Counted from the first letter of the stretch, positions 27,101-40,490 are shown. The stretch: DNA of 64,000 bases from Rhabditoides inermis (GCA_963966185.1 CAWZYM010000295.1:1367263-1431262); one strand, 5' to 3'. Notes: a model not told the origin generated them from the letters alone. Made by a program: numbers and translations.

Positions 27101-28960
27101 CAACACAGGACAAACTTTCAGAAAAAAAACTTCCAGAATAAACTCTCAGGATGAACTTTCAGGATAAACTTTCAGGATAAACTCTCAGGATAAACTCTCA
27201 AGATAAACTCTCAGGATAAAGTCTCAGGATAAAGTCTCAGGATAAACTTTCAGGATGAAGCCTCAAGATAAAGTCTCAGGATAAACACAGAATAAACTCT
27301 CAGGATAAACTTTCAGGATGAACTCTCTTTTTTCTCTCAGGATAAACTCTCAGGATAAACACAGGATAAACTCTCAGGATGAAGCCTCAAGATAAAGTCT
27401 CAGGATAAACACAGAATAAACTCTCAGAATAAACTTTCAGGATAAACTCTCAGGATAAACTCTCAAGAAAAACTCTCAGGATAAACTCTCAGGATAAACT
27501 CTCAGGATAAAGTCTCAGGATAAACTTTCAGTGAAAGTCTGAGGATAATCTCTCAGGATAAAGTCTCAGGATAAACTTTCAGAGAAAGTCTGAGGATAAT
27601 CTCTCAGGATAAACTCTCAGGATAAACTTTCAGGATGAACTCTCAGGATAAACTCTCAGGATAAAGTCTCAGGATAAAATCTCAGGACAACTCAGGATAA
27701 ACTCTAGACAACACAGGATAAACATTCAGGATAAACTTCCAGGATAAAATCTCAGGATGAACTTTCAGGATAAACTTTCAGGATAAACTCTCAGGATAAA
27801 CTCTCAGGATAAACTCTCAGGATAAACTCTCAGGATAAAGTCTCAGGACAAACTTTCAGGATAAACTCTCAGGATAAACTCTCAAGATAGACTCTCAGGA
27901 TAAACTCTCAGGATAAACTCTCAGGATAAAGTCTCAGGATAAACTTTCAGAGAAAGTCTGAAGATAATCTCGCAGGATGAAGTCTCAGGATAAACTTTCA
28001 GAGAAAGTCTGAGGATAATCTCTCAGGATAAACTCTCAGGATAAACACAGGATAAACTTTCAGGATGAAGCCTCAAGATAAAGTCTCAGGATAAACTCTC
28101 AGGATAAACTCTCAGGATAAAATTTCAGGACAACTCAGGATAAACTCTAGACAACACAGGATAAACATTCAGGATAAACTTCCAGGATAAACTCTCAGGA
28201 TGAACTTTCAGGATAAACTTTTAGGATAAACTCTCAGGATAAACTTTCAGGACAAACTCTCAGGATAAACTCTCAGGATAAAGTCACAGGATAAACTTTC
28301 AGAGAAAGTCTGAGAATAATCTCTCAGGATAAACTCTCAGGATAAACACAGGATAAACTTTCAGAAAAAAAACTTCCAGAATAAACTCTCAGGATGAACT
28401 TTCAGGATAACTTTTCAGGATAAACTCTCAGGATAAACTCTCAGGATAAACTCTCAGGATAAACTCTCAGGATAAACTCTCAGGATAAAGTCTCAGAATA
28501 AACTCTCAGGACAACTCAGGATAAACTCTAGACAACACAGTATAAACATTCAGGATAAACTTCCAGGATAAACTCTCAGGATGAACTTTCAGAATAAACT
28601 TTCAGGATAAACTCTCAGGATAAACTCTCAGGATAAACTCTCAGGATAAACTCTCAGGATAAAGTCTCAGGATAAACTTTCAGGTTAAACTCTCAGGATA
28701 AACTCTCAAGATAAACTCTCAGGATAAACTCTCAGGATAAACTCTCAGGATAAAGTCTCAGGATAAACTTTCAGAGAAAGTCTGAGGATAATCTCTCAGG
28801 ATTAAGTCTCAGGATAAACACAGAATAAACTCTCAGGATAAACTTTCAGGATAAACTCTCAGGATAAACTCTCAGGATAAACTCTCAGGATAAAATTTCA
28901 GGACAACTCAGGATAAACTCTAGACAACACAGGATAAACATTCAGGATGAACTTCCAGGA
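24131..28960. repeat. ~4.8-kb segmental tandem duplication, copy 2
   Basis: Second copy of the segment starting near 19350. It retains the ~110 bp lost from the first copy but has lost about 58 bp near 25490, where GTCTCAGGATAAA runs directly into ordinary CTCTC units in place of the CAAGATAGACTC section. It carries GGATTAAGTCTC near 28799 (matching 23964) and ACAGTATAAAC near 28534 (matching 23703). Collinearity stops near 28960, where this copy continues into CTTTTAGGATAAA. Confidence 0.83.
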
Positions 28961-30295
28961 TAAACTCTCAGGATGAACTTTCAGGATAAACTTTTAGGAT
29001 AAACTCTCAGGATAAACTTTCAGGACAAACTCTCAGGATAAACTCTCAGGATAAAGTCTCAGGATAAACTTTCAGAGAAAGTCTGAGAATAATCTCTCAG
29101 GATAAACTCTCAGGATAAACTTTCAGGATAAACTCTCAGGATAAACTCTCAAGATAAACTCTCAGGATAAACTCTCAGGATAAACTCTCAGGATAAAGTC
29201 TCAGGATAAACTTTCAGAGAAAGTCTCAGGACAAACACAGAATAAACTCTCAGGATAAACTTTCAGGATAAACTCTCAGGATAAACTCTCAAGATAGACT
29301 CTCAGGATAAACTCTCAGGATAAACTCTCAGGATAAACTCTCAGGATAAAGTCTCAGGATAAAATCTCAGGACAACTCAGGATAAACTCTAGACAACACA
29401 GGATAAACATTCAGGCGAAACTTCCAGGATAAAATCTCAGGATGAACTTTCAGGATAAACTTTCAGGATAAACTCTCAGGATAAACTCTCAGGATAAACT
29501 CTCAGGATAAACTCTCAGGATAAAGTCTCAGGATAAACTTTCAGGATAAACTCTCAGGATAAACTCTCAAGATAGACTCTCAGGATAAACTTTCAGAGAA
29601 AGTCTGAGGATAATCTCGCAGGATGAAGTCTCAGGATAAACTTTCAGAGAAAGTCTGAGGATAATCTCTCAGGATAAACTCTCAGGATAAACACAGGATA
29701 AACTTTCAGGATGAAGCCTCAAGATAAAGTCTCAGGACAAACACAGAATAAACTCTCAGGATAAACTTTCAGGATAAACTCTCAGGATAAACTCTCAGGA
29801 TAAACTCTCAGGAAAAAGTCTCAGGATAAAATCTCAGGTGAACTCAGGATAAACTCTCATTACAAACTCAAGACAACACAGGACAAACTTTCAGAAAAAA
29901 AAACTTCCAGAATAAACTCTCAGGATGAACTTTCAGGATAAACTTTCAGGATAAACTCTCAGGATAAACTCTCAAGATAAACTCTCAGGATAAAGTCTCA
30001 GGATAAAGTCTCAGGATAAACTTTCAGGATGAAGCCTCAAGATAAAGTCTCAGGATAAACACAGAATAAACTCTCAGGATAAACTTTCAGGATGAACTCT
30101 CTTTTTTTCTCTCAGGATAAACTCTCAGGATAAACACAGGATAAACTCTCAGGATGAAGCCTCAAGATAAAGTCTCAGGATAAACTCTCAGGATAAACTC
30201 TCAGGATAAAGTCTCAGGATAAACTTTCAGTGAAAGTCTGAGGATAATCTCTCAGGATAAAGTCTCAGGATAAACTTTCAGAGAAAGTCTGAGGA
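28961..30295. repeat. Mixed 13-mer array between larger duplications
   Basis: This holds a CTTTTAGGATAAA/CTTTCAGGACAAA marker at 28988-29035 and a private fusion near 29216, where CTTTCAGAGAAAG runs straight into TCTCAGGACAAACACAG. The fusion removes the second half of the usual hairpin pair; it recurs near 34466 and 41601. Also present are a type A block near 29385 with the CAGGCGAAAC variant, a type T block near 29858, and a T7 tract at 30102-30108. No gene or unique sequence is visible. Confidence 0.82.
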
Positions 30296-33200
30296 TAATC
30301 TCTCAGGATAAACTCTCAGGATAAACTTTCAGGATGAACTCTCAGGATAAACTCTCAGGATAAAGTCTCAGGATAAAATCTCAGGACAACTCAGGATAAA
30401 CTCTAGACAACACAGGATAAACATTCAGGCGAAACTTCCAGGATAAAATCTCAGGATGAACTTTCAGGATAAACTTTCAGGATAAACTCTCAGGATAAAC
30501 TCTCAGGATAAACTCTCAGGATAAACTCTCAGGATAAAGTCTCAGGATAAACTTTCAGGATAAACTCTCAGGATAAACTCTCAAGATAGACTCTCAGGAT
30601 AAACTCTCAGAATAAACTCTCAGGATAAAGTCTCAGGATAAACTTTCAGAGAAAGTCTGAGGATAATCTCGCAGGATGAAGTCTCAGGATAAACTTTCAG
30701 AGAAAGTCTGAGGATAAACTCTCAGGATAAACTCTCAAGATAGACTCTCAGGATAAACTCTCAGGATAAACTCTCAGGATAAAGTCTCAGGATAAACTTG
30801 CAGAGAAAGTCTGAGGATAATCTCGCAGGATGAAGTCTCAGGATAAACTTTCAGAGAAAGTCTGAGGATAATCTCTCAGGATAAACTCTCAGGATAAACA
30901 CAGGATAAACTTTCAGGATGAAGCCTCAAGATAAAGTCTCAGGACAAACACAGAATAAACTCTCAGGATAAACTTTCAGGATAAACTCTCAGGATAAACT
31001 CTCAGGATAAACTCTCAGGAAAAAGTCTCAGGATAAAATCTCAGGTGAACTCAGGATAAACTCTCATTACAAACTCAAGACAACACAGGACAAACTTTCA
31101 GAAAAAAAAACTTCCAGAATAAACTCTCAGGATGAACTTTCAGGATAAACTTTCAGGATAAACTCTCAGGATAAACTCTCAAGATAAACTCTCAGGATAA
31201 AGTCTCAGGATAAAGTCTCAGGATAAACTTTCAGGATGAAGCCTCAAGATAAAGTCTCAGGATAAACACAGAATAAACTCTCAGGATAAACTTTCAGGAT
31301 GAACTCTCTTTTTTCTCTCAGGATAAACTCTCAGGATAAACACAGGATAAACTCTCAGGATGAAGCCTCAAGATAAAGTCTCAGGATAAACACAGAATAA
31401 ACTCTCAGAATAAACTTTCAGGATAAACTCTCAGGATAAACTCTCAAGAAAAACTCTCAGGATAAACTCTCAGGATAAACTCTCAGGATAAAGTCTCAGG
31501 ATAAACTTTCAGTGAAAGTCTGAGGATAATCTCTCAGGATAAAGTCTCAGGATAAACTTTCAGAGAAAGTCTGAGGATAATCTCTCAGGATAAACTCTCA
31601 GGATAAACTTTCAGGATGAACTCTCAGGATAAACTCTCAGGATAAAGTCTCAGGATAAAATCTCAGGACAACTCAGGATAAACTCTAGACAACACAGGAT
31701 AAACATTCAGGATAAACTTCCAGGATAAAATCTCAGGATGAACTTTCAGGATAAACTTTCAGGTTAAACTCTCAGGATAAACTCTCAGGATAAACTCTCA
31801 GGATAAACTCTCAGGATAAAGTCTCAGGACAAACTTTCAGGATAAACTCTCAGGATAAACTCTCAAGATAGACTCTAAGGATAAACTCTCAGGATAAACT
31901 CTCAGGATAAAGTCTCAGGATAAACTTTCAGAGAAAGTCTGAGGATAATCTCGCAGGATGAAGTCTCAGGATAAACTTTCAGAGAAAGTCTGAGGATAAA
32001 CTCTCAGGATAAACTCTCAAGATAGACTCTCAGGATAAACTCTCAGGATAAACTCTCAGGATAAAGTCTCAGGATAAACTTGCAGAGAAAGTCTGAGGAT
32101 AATCTCGCAGGATGAAGTCTCAGGATAAACTTTCAGAGAAAGTCTGAGGATAATCTCTCAGGATAAACTCTCAGGATAAACACAGGATAAACTTTCAGGA
32201 TGAAGCCTCAAGATAAAGTCTCAGGACAAACACAGAATAAACTCTCAGGATAAACTTTCAGGATAAACTCTCAGGATAAACTCTCAGGATAAACTCTCAG
32301 GAAAAAGTCTCAGGATAAAATCTCAGGTGAACTCAGGATAAACTCTCATTACAAACTCAAGACAACACAGGACAAACTTTCAGAAAAAAAAACTTCCAGA
32401 ATAAACTCTCAGGATGAACTTTCAGGATAAACTTTCAGGATAAACTCTCAGGATAAACTCTCAAGATAAACTCTCAGGATAAAGTCTCAGGATAAAGTCT
32501 CAGGATAAACTTTCAGGATGAAGCCTCAAGATAAAGTCTCAGGATAAACACAGAATAAACTCTCAGGATAAACTTTCAGGATGAACTCTCTTTTTTCTCT
32601 CAGGATAAACTCTCAGGATAAACACAGGATAAACTCTCAGGATGAAGCCTCAAGATAAAGTCTCAGGATAAACACAGAATAAACTCTCAGAATAAACTTT
32701 CAGGATAAACTCTCAGGATAAACTCTCAGGATAAACTCTCAGGATAAAGTCTCAGGATAAACTTTCAGTGAAAGTCTGAGGATAATCTCTCAGGATAAAG
32801 TCTCAGGATAAACTTTCAGAGAAAGTCTGAGGATAATCTCTCAGGATAAACTCTCAGGATAAACTTTCAGGATGAACTCTCAGGATAAACTCTCAGGATA
32901 AAGTCTCAGGATAAAATCTCAGGACAACTCAGGATAAACTCTAGACAACACAGGATAAACATTCAGGATAAACTTCCAGGATAAAATCTCAGGATGAACT
33001 TTCAGGATAAACTTTCAGGATAAACTCTCAGGATAAACTCTCAGGATAAACTCTCAGGATAAACTCTCAGGATAAAGTCTCAGGACAAACTTTCAGGATA
33101 AACTCTCAGGATAAACTCTCAAGATAGACTCTCAGGATAAACTCTCAGGATAAACTCTCAGGATAAAGTCTCAGGATAAACTTTCAGAGAAAGTCTGAGG

Positions 33201-34560
33201 ATAATCTCGCAGGATGAAGTCTCAGGATAAACTTTCAGAGAAAGTCTGAGGATAATCTCTCAGGATAAACTCTCAGGATAAACACAGGATAAACTTTCAG
33301 GATGAAGCCTCAAGATAAAGTCTCAGGATAAACTCTCAGGATAAACTCTCAGGATAAAATTTCAGGACAACTCAGGATAAACTCTAGACAACACAGGATA
33401 AACATTCAGGATAAACTTCCAGGATAAACTCTCAGGATGAACTTTCAGGATAAACTTTTAGGATAAACTCTCAGGATAAACTTTCAGGACAAACTCTCAG
33501 GATAAACTCTCAGGATAAAGTCTCAGGATAAACTTTCAGAGAAAGTCTGAGAATAATCTCTCAGGATAAACTCTCAGGATAAACACAGGATAAACTTTCA
33601 GAAAAAAAACTTCCAGAATAAACTCTCAGGATGAACTTTCAGGATAACTTTTCAGGATAAACTCTCAGGATAAACTCTCAGGATAAACTCTCAGGATAAA
33701 CTCTCAGGATAAACTCTCAGGATAAAGTCTCAGAATAAACTCTCAGGACAACTCAGGATAAACTCTAGACAACACAGTATAAACATTCAGGATAAACTTC
33801 CAGGATAAACTCTCAGGATGAACTTTCAGAATAAACTTTCAGGATAAACTCTCAGGATAAACTCTCAGGATAAACTCTCAGGATAAACTCTCAGGATAAA
33901 GTCTCAGGATAAACTTTCAGGTTAAACTCTCAGGATAAACTCTCAAGATAAACTCTCAGGATAAACTCTCAGGATAAACTCTCAGGATAAAGTCTCAGGA
34001 TAAACTTTCAGAGAAAGTCTGAGGATAATCTCTCAGGATTAAGTCTCAGGATAAACACAGAATAAACTCTCAGGATAAACTTTCAGGATAAACTCTCAGG
34101 ATAAACTCTCAGGATAAACTCTCAGGATAAAATTTCAGGACAACTCAGGATAAACTCTAGACAACACAGGATAAACATTCAGGATGAACTTCCAGGATAA
34201 ACTCTCAGGATGAACTTTCAGGATAAACTTTTAGGATAAACTCTCAGGATAAACTTTCAGGACAAACTCTCAGGATAAACTCTCAGGATAAAGTCTCAGG
34301 ATAAACTTTCAGAGAAAGTCTGAGAATAATCTCTCAGGATAAACTCTCAGGATAAAGTCTCAGGATAAACTTTCAGGATAAACTCTCAGGATAAACTCTC
34401 AAGATAAACTCTCAGGATAAACTCTCAGGATAAACTCTCAGGATAAAGTCTCAGGATAAACTTTCAGAGAAAGTCTCAGGACAAACACAGAATAAACTCT
34501 CAGGATAAACTTTCAGGATAAACTCTCAGGATAAACTCTCAGGATAAACTCTCAGGAAAA

Positions 34561-34653
34561 AGTCTCAGGATAAAATCTCAGGTGAACTCAGGATAAACTC
34601 TCATTACAAACTCAAGACAACACAGGATAAACTTTCAGAAAAAAAACTTCCAG
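34561..34653 (+). repeat. Diverged marker block, type T (representative)
   Basis: The block reads GTCTCAGGATAAAATCTCAG, then GTGAACTCAGGATAAACTC, then TCATTACAAACTCAAGACAA, then CACAGGATAAACTTTCAG followed by a poly-A tract and CTTCCAG. It is the most diverged part of the composite unit and the best landmark. CATTAC of this block is found near 1096, 2119, 2731, 3252, 3864, 4536, 5391, 6291, 6737, 7179, 9040, 9940, 10382, 10649, 11589, 12031, 12473, 14337, 15238, 15679, 16608, 16928, 18249, 18909, 20169, 21075, 22349, 24950, 25801, 27084, 29858, 31065, 32347, 34601, 35042, 35729, 38199, 39481, 41738, 42178, 42865, 44848, 45178, 46024, 46546, 46789, 47339, 47779, 48473, 50450, 50779, 51625, 52147, 52391, 52914, 53577, 54373, 54702, 55668, 57000, 58038, 58826, 59165, 60130, 61463, 62845, 63173 and 63731. 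Confidence 0.9.
34634..34653 (+). repeat. Poly-A tract within type T block (representative)
   Basis: CTTTCAG is followed by about 7-12 A and then CTTCCAG. The tract replaces GATAAA plus part of the next unit and follows the type T block almost everywhere. Its length differs between otherwise near-identical copies, for example 12 A near 6330. A derived form, AGAAAAACAAACTTCC, carries a C and is found only at 46061, 46828, 51663 and 52431. Another form lacking the G (CTTTC followed by A only) occurs near 10420, 10686, 15714 and 16962. I see no retroposon body next to it, so it is best read as slippage inside the satellite. Confidence 0.82.
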
Positions 34654-36088
34654 AATAAACTCTCAGGATGAACTTTCAGGATAAACTTTCAGGATAAACT
34701 CTCAGGATAAACTCTCAAGATAAACTCTCAGGATAAAGTCTCAGGATAAAGTCTCAGGATAAACTTTCAGGATGAAGCCTCAAGATAAAGTCTCAGGATA
34801 ACACAGAATAAACTCTCAGGATAAACTTTCAGGATAAACTCTCTTTTTTCTCTCAGGATAAACTCTCAGGATAAACACAGGATAAACTCTCAGGATGAAG
34901 CCTCAAGATAAAGTCTCAGGATAAACACAGAATAAACTCTCAGAATAAACTTTCAGGATAAACTCTCAGGATAAACTCTCAGGATAAACTCTCAGGAAAA
35001 AGTCTCAGGATAAAATCTCAGGTGAACTCAGGATAAACTCTCATTACAAACTCAAGACAACACAGGATAAACTTTCAGAAAAAAAACTTCCAGAATAAAC
35101 TCTCAGGATGAACTTTCAGGATAACTTTTCAGGATAAACTCTCAGGATAAACTCTCAGGATAAACTCTCAGGATAAACTCTCAGGATAAACTCTCAGGAT
35201 AAACTCTCAGGAAAAAGTCTCAGGATAAACTTTCAAGATAAACTCTCAGGATAAACTCTCAAGACTCTCAGGATGAACTTTCAGGATAAACTTCCAGGAT
35301 AAACTCTCAGGATAAACTCTCAGGATAAACTCTCAGGATAAACTCTCAGGATAAAGTCTCAGGATAAACTTTCAGGATAAACTCTCAGGATAAACTCTCA
35401 AGATAAACTCTCAGGATAAACTCTCAGGATAAACTCTCAGGATAAAGTCTCAGGATAAACTTTCAGAGAAAGTCTGAGGATAATCTCGCAGGATGAAGTC
35501 TCAGGATAAACTTTCAGAGAAAGTCTGAGGATAATCTCTCAGGATAAACTCTCAGGATAAACACAGGATAAACTCTCAGGATGAAGCATCAAGATAAAGT
35601 CTCAGGACAAACACAGAATAAACTCTCAGGATGAACTTTCAGGATAAACTCTCAGGATAAACTCTCAGGATAAACTCTCAGGAAAAAGTCTCAGGATAAA
35701 ATCTCAGGTGAACTCAGGATAAACTCTCATTACAAACTCAAGACAACACAGGATAAACTTTCAGAAAAAAAACTTCCAGGATAAACTCTCAGGATGAACT
35801 TTCAGGATAAACTTTCAGGATAAACTCTCATGATAAACTCTCAGGATAAACTCTCAGGATAAACTCTCAGGATAAAGTCTCAGGATAAACTTTCAGGATA
35901 AACTCTCAGGATAAACTCTCAAGATAAACTCTCAGGATAAACTCTCAGGATAAACTCTCAGGATAAAGTCTCAGGATAAACTTTCAGAGAAAGTCTGAGG
36001 ATAATCTCGCAGGATGAAGTCTCAGGATAAACTTTCAGAGAAAGTCTGAGGATAATCTCTCAGGATAAACTCTCAGGATAAACACAGG

Positions 36089-37288
36089 ATAAACTCTCAG
36101 GATGAAGCCTCAAGATAAAGTCTCAGGACAAACACAGAATAAACTCTCAGGATAAACTTTCAGGATAAACTCTCAGGATAAAGTCTCAGGATAAACTTTC
36201 AGAGAAAGTCTGAGGATAATCTCGCAGGATGAAGTCTCAGGATAAACTTTCAGAGAAAGTCTGAGGATAATCTCTCAGGATAAACTCTCAGGATAAACAC
36301 AGGATAAACTCTCAGGATGAAGCCTCAAGATAAAGTCTCAGGACAAACACAGAATAAACTCTCAGGATAAACTTTCAGGATAAACTCTCAGGATAAACTC
36401 TCAGGATAAACTCTCAGGAAAAAGTCTCAGGATAAAATCTCAGGTGAACTCAGGATAAACTCTCAGGATAAAGTCTCAGGATAAACTTTCAGGATAAACT
36501 CTCAGGATAAACTCTCAGGATAAACTCTCAGGATAAACTCTTAGGATAAACTCTCAGGATAAACTCTCAGGATAAACTCTCAGGATAAACTCTTAGGATA
36601 AACTCTCAGGATAAAGTCTCGGGATAAAGTCTCAGGATAAACTTTCAGGATAAACTCTCAGGATAAACTCTCAAGATAAACTCTCAGGATAAACTCTCAG
36701 GATGAAGCCTCAAGATAAAGTCTCAGGACAAACACAGAATAAACTCTCAGGATAAACTTTCAGGATAAACTCTCAGGATAAAGTCTCAGGATAAACTTTC
36801 AGAGAAAGTCTGAGGATAATCTCGCAGGATGAAGTCTCAGGATAAACTTTCAGAGAAAGTCTGAGGATAATCTCTCAGGATAAACTCTCAGGATAAACAC
36901 AGGATAAACTCTCAGGATGAAGCCTCAAGATAAAGTCTCAGGACAAACACAGAATAAACTCTCAGGATAAACTTTCAGGATAAACTCTCAGGATAAACTC
37001 TCAGGATAAACTCTCAGGAAAAAGTCTCAGGATAAAATCTCAGGTGAACTCAGGATAAACTCTCAGGATAAAGTCTCAGGATAAACTTTCAGGATAAACT
37101 CTCAGGATAAACTCTCAGGATAAACTCTCAGGATAAACTCTTAGGATAAACTCTCAGGATAAACTCTCAGGATAAACTCTCAGGATAAACTCTTAGGATA
37201 AACTCTCAGGATAAAGTCTCGGGATAAAGTCTCAGGATAAACTTTCAGGATAAACTCTCAGGATAAACTCTCAAGATAAACTCTCAGG
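36089..37288. repeat. 600-bp perfect tandem pair (first of three)
   Basis: Positions 36089-36688 are identical to 36689-37288, with no mismatch seen; identity carries on for about 15 further bases. Each 600-bp unit contains a GGATGAAGCCTC unit, the CAGGACAAACACAG unit, a hairpin pair around CTCGCAGG, a GTGAACTCAGG motif lacking the usual CATTAC block, two CTCTTAGGATAAA units and a rare GTCTCGGGATAAA. Here GTGAACTCAGGATAAACTC runs directly into ordinary units. Confidence 0.93.
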
Positions 37289-40200
37289 ATAAACTCTCAG
37301 GATAAACTCTCAGGATAAACTCTCAGGATAAACTCTCAGGATAAAGTCTCAGGATAAACTTTCAGAGAAAGTCTGAGGATAATCTCTCAGGATAAAGTCT
37401 CAGGATAAACTTTCAGAGAAAGTCTGAGGATAATCTCTCAGGATAAACTCTCAGGATAAACTTTCAGGATGAACTCTCAGGATAAACTCTCAGGATAAAG
37501 TCTCAGGATAAAATCTCAGGACAACTCAGGATAAACTCTAGACAACACAGGATAAACATTCAGGCGAAACTTCCAGGATAAAATCTCAGGATGAACTTTC
37601 AGGATAAACTTTCAGGATAAACTCTCAGGATAAACTCTCAGGATAAACTCTCAGGATAAACTCTCAGGATAAAGTCTCAGGATAAACTTTCAGGATAAAC
37701 TCTCAGGATAAACTCTCAAGATAGACTCTCAGGATAAACTCTCAGGATAAACTCTCAGAATAAAGTCTCAGGATAAACTTTCAGAGAAAGTCTGAGGATA
37801 ATCTCGCAGGATGAAGTCTCAGGATAAACTTTCAGAGAAAGTCTGAGGATAAACTCTCAGGATAAACTCTCAAGATAGACTCTCAGGATAAACTCTCAGG
37901 ATAAACTCTCAGGATAAAGTCTCAGGATAAACTTGCAGAGAAAGTCTGAGGATAATCTCGCAGGATGAAGTCTCAGGATAAACTTTCAGAGAAAGTCTGA
38001 GGATAATCTCTCAGGATAAACTCTCAGGATAAACACAGGATAAACTTTCAGGATGAAGCCTCAAGATAAAGTCTCAGGACAAACACAGAATAAACTCTCA
38101 GGATAAACTTTCAGGATAAACTCTCAGGATAAACTCTCAGGATAAACTCTCAGGAAAAAGTCTCAGGATAAAATCTCAGGTGAACTCAGGATAAACTCTC
38201 ATTACAAACTCAAGACAACACAGGACAAACTTTCAGAAAAAAAAACTTCCAGAATAAACTCTCAGGATGAACTTTCAGGATAAACTTTCAGGATAAACTC
38301 TCAGGATAAACTCTCAAGATAAACTCTCAGGATAAAGTCTCAGGATAAAGTCTCAGGATAAACTTTCAGGATGAAGCCTCAAGATAAAGTCTCAGGATAA
38401 ACACAGAATAAACTCTCAGGATAAACTTTCAGGATGAACTCTCTTTTTTCTCTCAGGATAAACTCTCAGGATAAACACAGGATAAACTCTCAGGATGAAG
38501 CCTCAAGATAAAGTCTCAGGATAAACACAGAATAAACTCTCAGAATAAACTTTCAGGATAAACTCTCAGGATAAACTCTCAAGAAAAACTCTCAGGATAA
38601 ACTCTCAGGATAAACTCTCAGGATAAAGTCTCAGGATAAACTTTCAGTGAAAGTCTGAGGATAATCTCTCAGGATAAAGTCTCAGGATAAACTTTCAGAG
38701 AAAGTCTGAGGATAATCTCTCAGGATAAACTCTCAGGATAAACTTTCAGGATGAACTCTCAGGATAAACTCTCAGGATAAAGTCTCAGGATAAAATCTCA
38801 GGACAACTCAGGATAAACTCTAGACAACACAGGATAAACATTCAGGATAAACTTCCAGGATAAAATCTCAGGATGAACTTTCAGGATAAACTTTCAGGAT
38901 AAACTCTCAGGATAAACTCTCAGGATAAACTCTCAGGATAAACTCTCAGGATAAAGTCTCAGGACAAACTTTCAGGATAAACTCTCAGGATAAACTCTCA
39001 AGATAGACTCTCAGGATAAACTCTCAGGATAAACTCTCAGGATAAAGTCTCAGGATAAACTTTCAGAGAAAGTCTGAGGATAATCTCGCAGGATGAAGTC
39101 TCAGGATAAACTTTCAGAGAAAGTCTGAGGATAAACTCTCAGGATAAACTCTCAAGATAGACTCTCAGGATAAACTCTCAGGATAAACTCTCAGGATAAA
39201 GTCTCAGGATAAACTTGCAGAGAAAGTCTGAGGATAATCTCGCAGGATGAAGTCTCAGGATAAACTTTCAGAGAAAGTCTGAGGATAATCTCTCAGGATA
39301 AACTCTCAGGATAAACACAGGATAAACTTTCAGGATGAAGCCTCAAGATAAAGTCTCAGGACAAACACAGAATAAACTCTCAGGATAAACTTTCAGGATA
39401 AACTCTCAGGATAAACTCTCAGGATAAACTCTCAGGAAAAAGTCTCAGGATAAAATCTCAGGTGAACTCAGGATAAACTCTCATTACAAACTCAAGACAA
39501 CACAGGACAAACTTTCAGAAAAAAAAACTTCCAGAATAAACTCTCAGGATGAACTTTCAGGATAAACTTTCAGGATAAACTCTCAGGATAAACTCTCAAG
39601 ATAAACTCTCAGGATAAAGTCTCAGGATAAAGTCTCAGGATAAACTTTCAGGATGAAGCCTCAAGATAAAGTCTCAGGATAAACACAGAATAAACTCTCA
39701 GGATAAACTTTCAGGATGAACTCTCTTTTTTCTCTCAGGATAAACTCTCAGGATAAACACAGGATAAACTCTCAGGATGAAGCCTCAAGATAAAGTCTCA
39801 GGATAAACACAGAATAAACTCTCAGAATAAACTTTCAGGATAAACTCTCAGGATAAACTCTCAGGATAAACTCTCAGGATAAAGTCTCAGGATAAACTTT
39901 CAGTGAAAGTCTGAGGATAATCTCTCAGGATAAAGTCTCAGGATAAACTTTCAGAGAAAGTCTGAGGATAATCTCTCAGGATAAACTCTCAGGATAAACT
40001 TTCAGGATGAACTCTCAGGATAAACTCTCAGGATAAAGTCTCAGGATAAAATCTCAGGACAACTCAGGATAAACTCTAGACAACACAGGATAAACATTCA
40101 GGATAAACTTCCAGGATAAAATCTCAGGATGAACTTTCAGGATAAACTTTCAGGATAAACTCTCAGGATAAACTCTCAGGATAAACTCTCAGGATAAACT

Positions 40201-40490
40201 CTCAGGATAAAGTCTCAGGACAAACTTTCAGGATAAACTCTCAGGATAAACTCTCAAGATAGACTCTCAGGATAAACTCTCAGGATAAACTCTCAGGATA
40301 AAGTCTCAGGATAAACTTTCAGAGAAAGTCTGAGGATAATCTCGCAGGATGAAGTCTCAGGATAAACTTTCAGAGAAAGTCTGAGGATAATCTCTCAGGA
40401 TAAACTCTCAGGATAAACACAGGATAAACTTTCAGGATGAAGCCTCAAGATAAAGTCTCAGGATAAACTCTCAGGATAAACTCTCAGGAT

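Larger units (their letters stand above)
30296..37430. repeat. 7135-bp segmental tandem duplication, copy 1
   Basis: The offset to the second copy is a constant 7135 bp at every marker I measured: CAGGCGAAAC 30426 versus 37561; poly-T 31309 versus 38444; CAGGTTAAAC 33918 versus 41053; and the one-base-short GGATAACACAG at 34796 versus 41931. Visible differences are few, among them AAGCATC at about 35588 here versus AAGCCTC, CTCTAAGG near 31876 here only, CTCTCAGG near 34662 versus CTCTTAGG near 41796, and swapped GGATAAA/GAATAAA units near 30611. The edges are soft: the left edge lies between about 30230 and 30300. Confidence 0.88.

Noticed and set aside
34634..34653. Poly-A tail of an inserted retroposon (SINE/LINE)
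   Set aside because: Bases on both sides are recognisable 13-mer units, there is no element body or target-site duplication, and the tract recurs at the same place of each composite unit.
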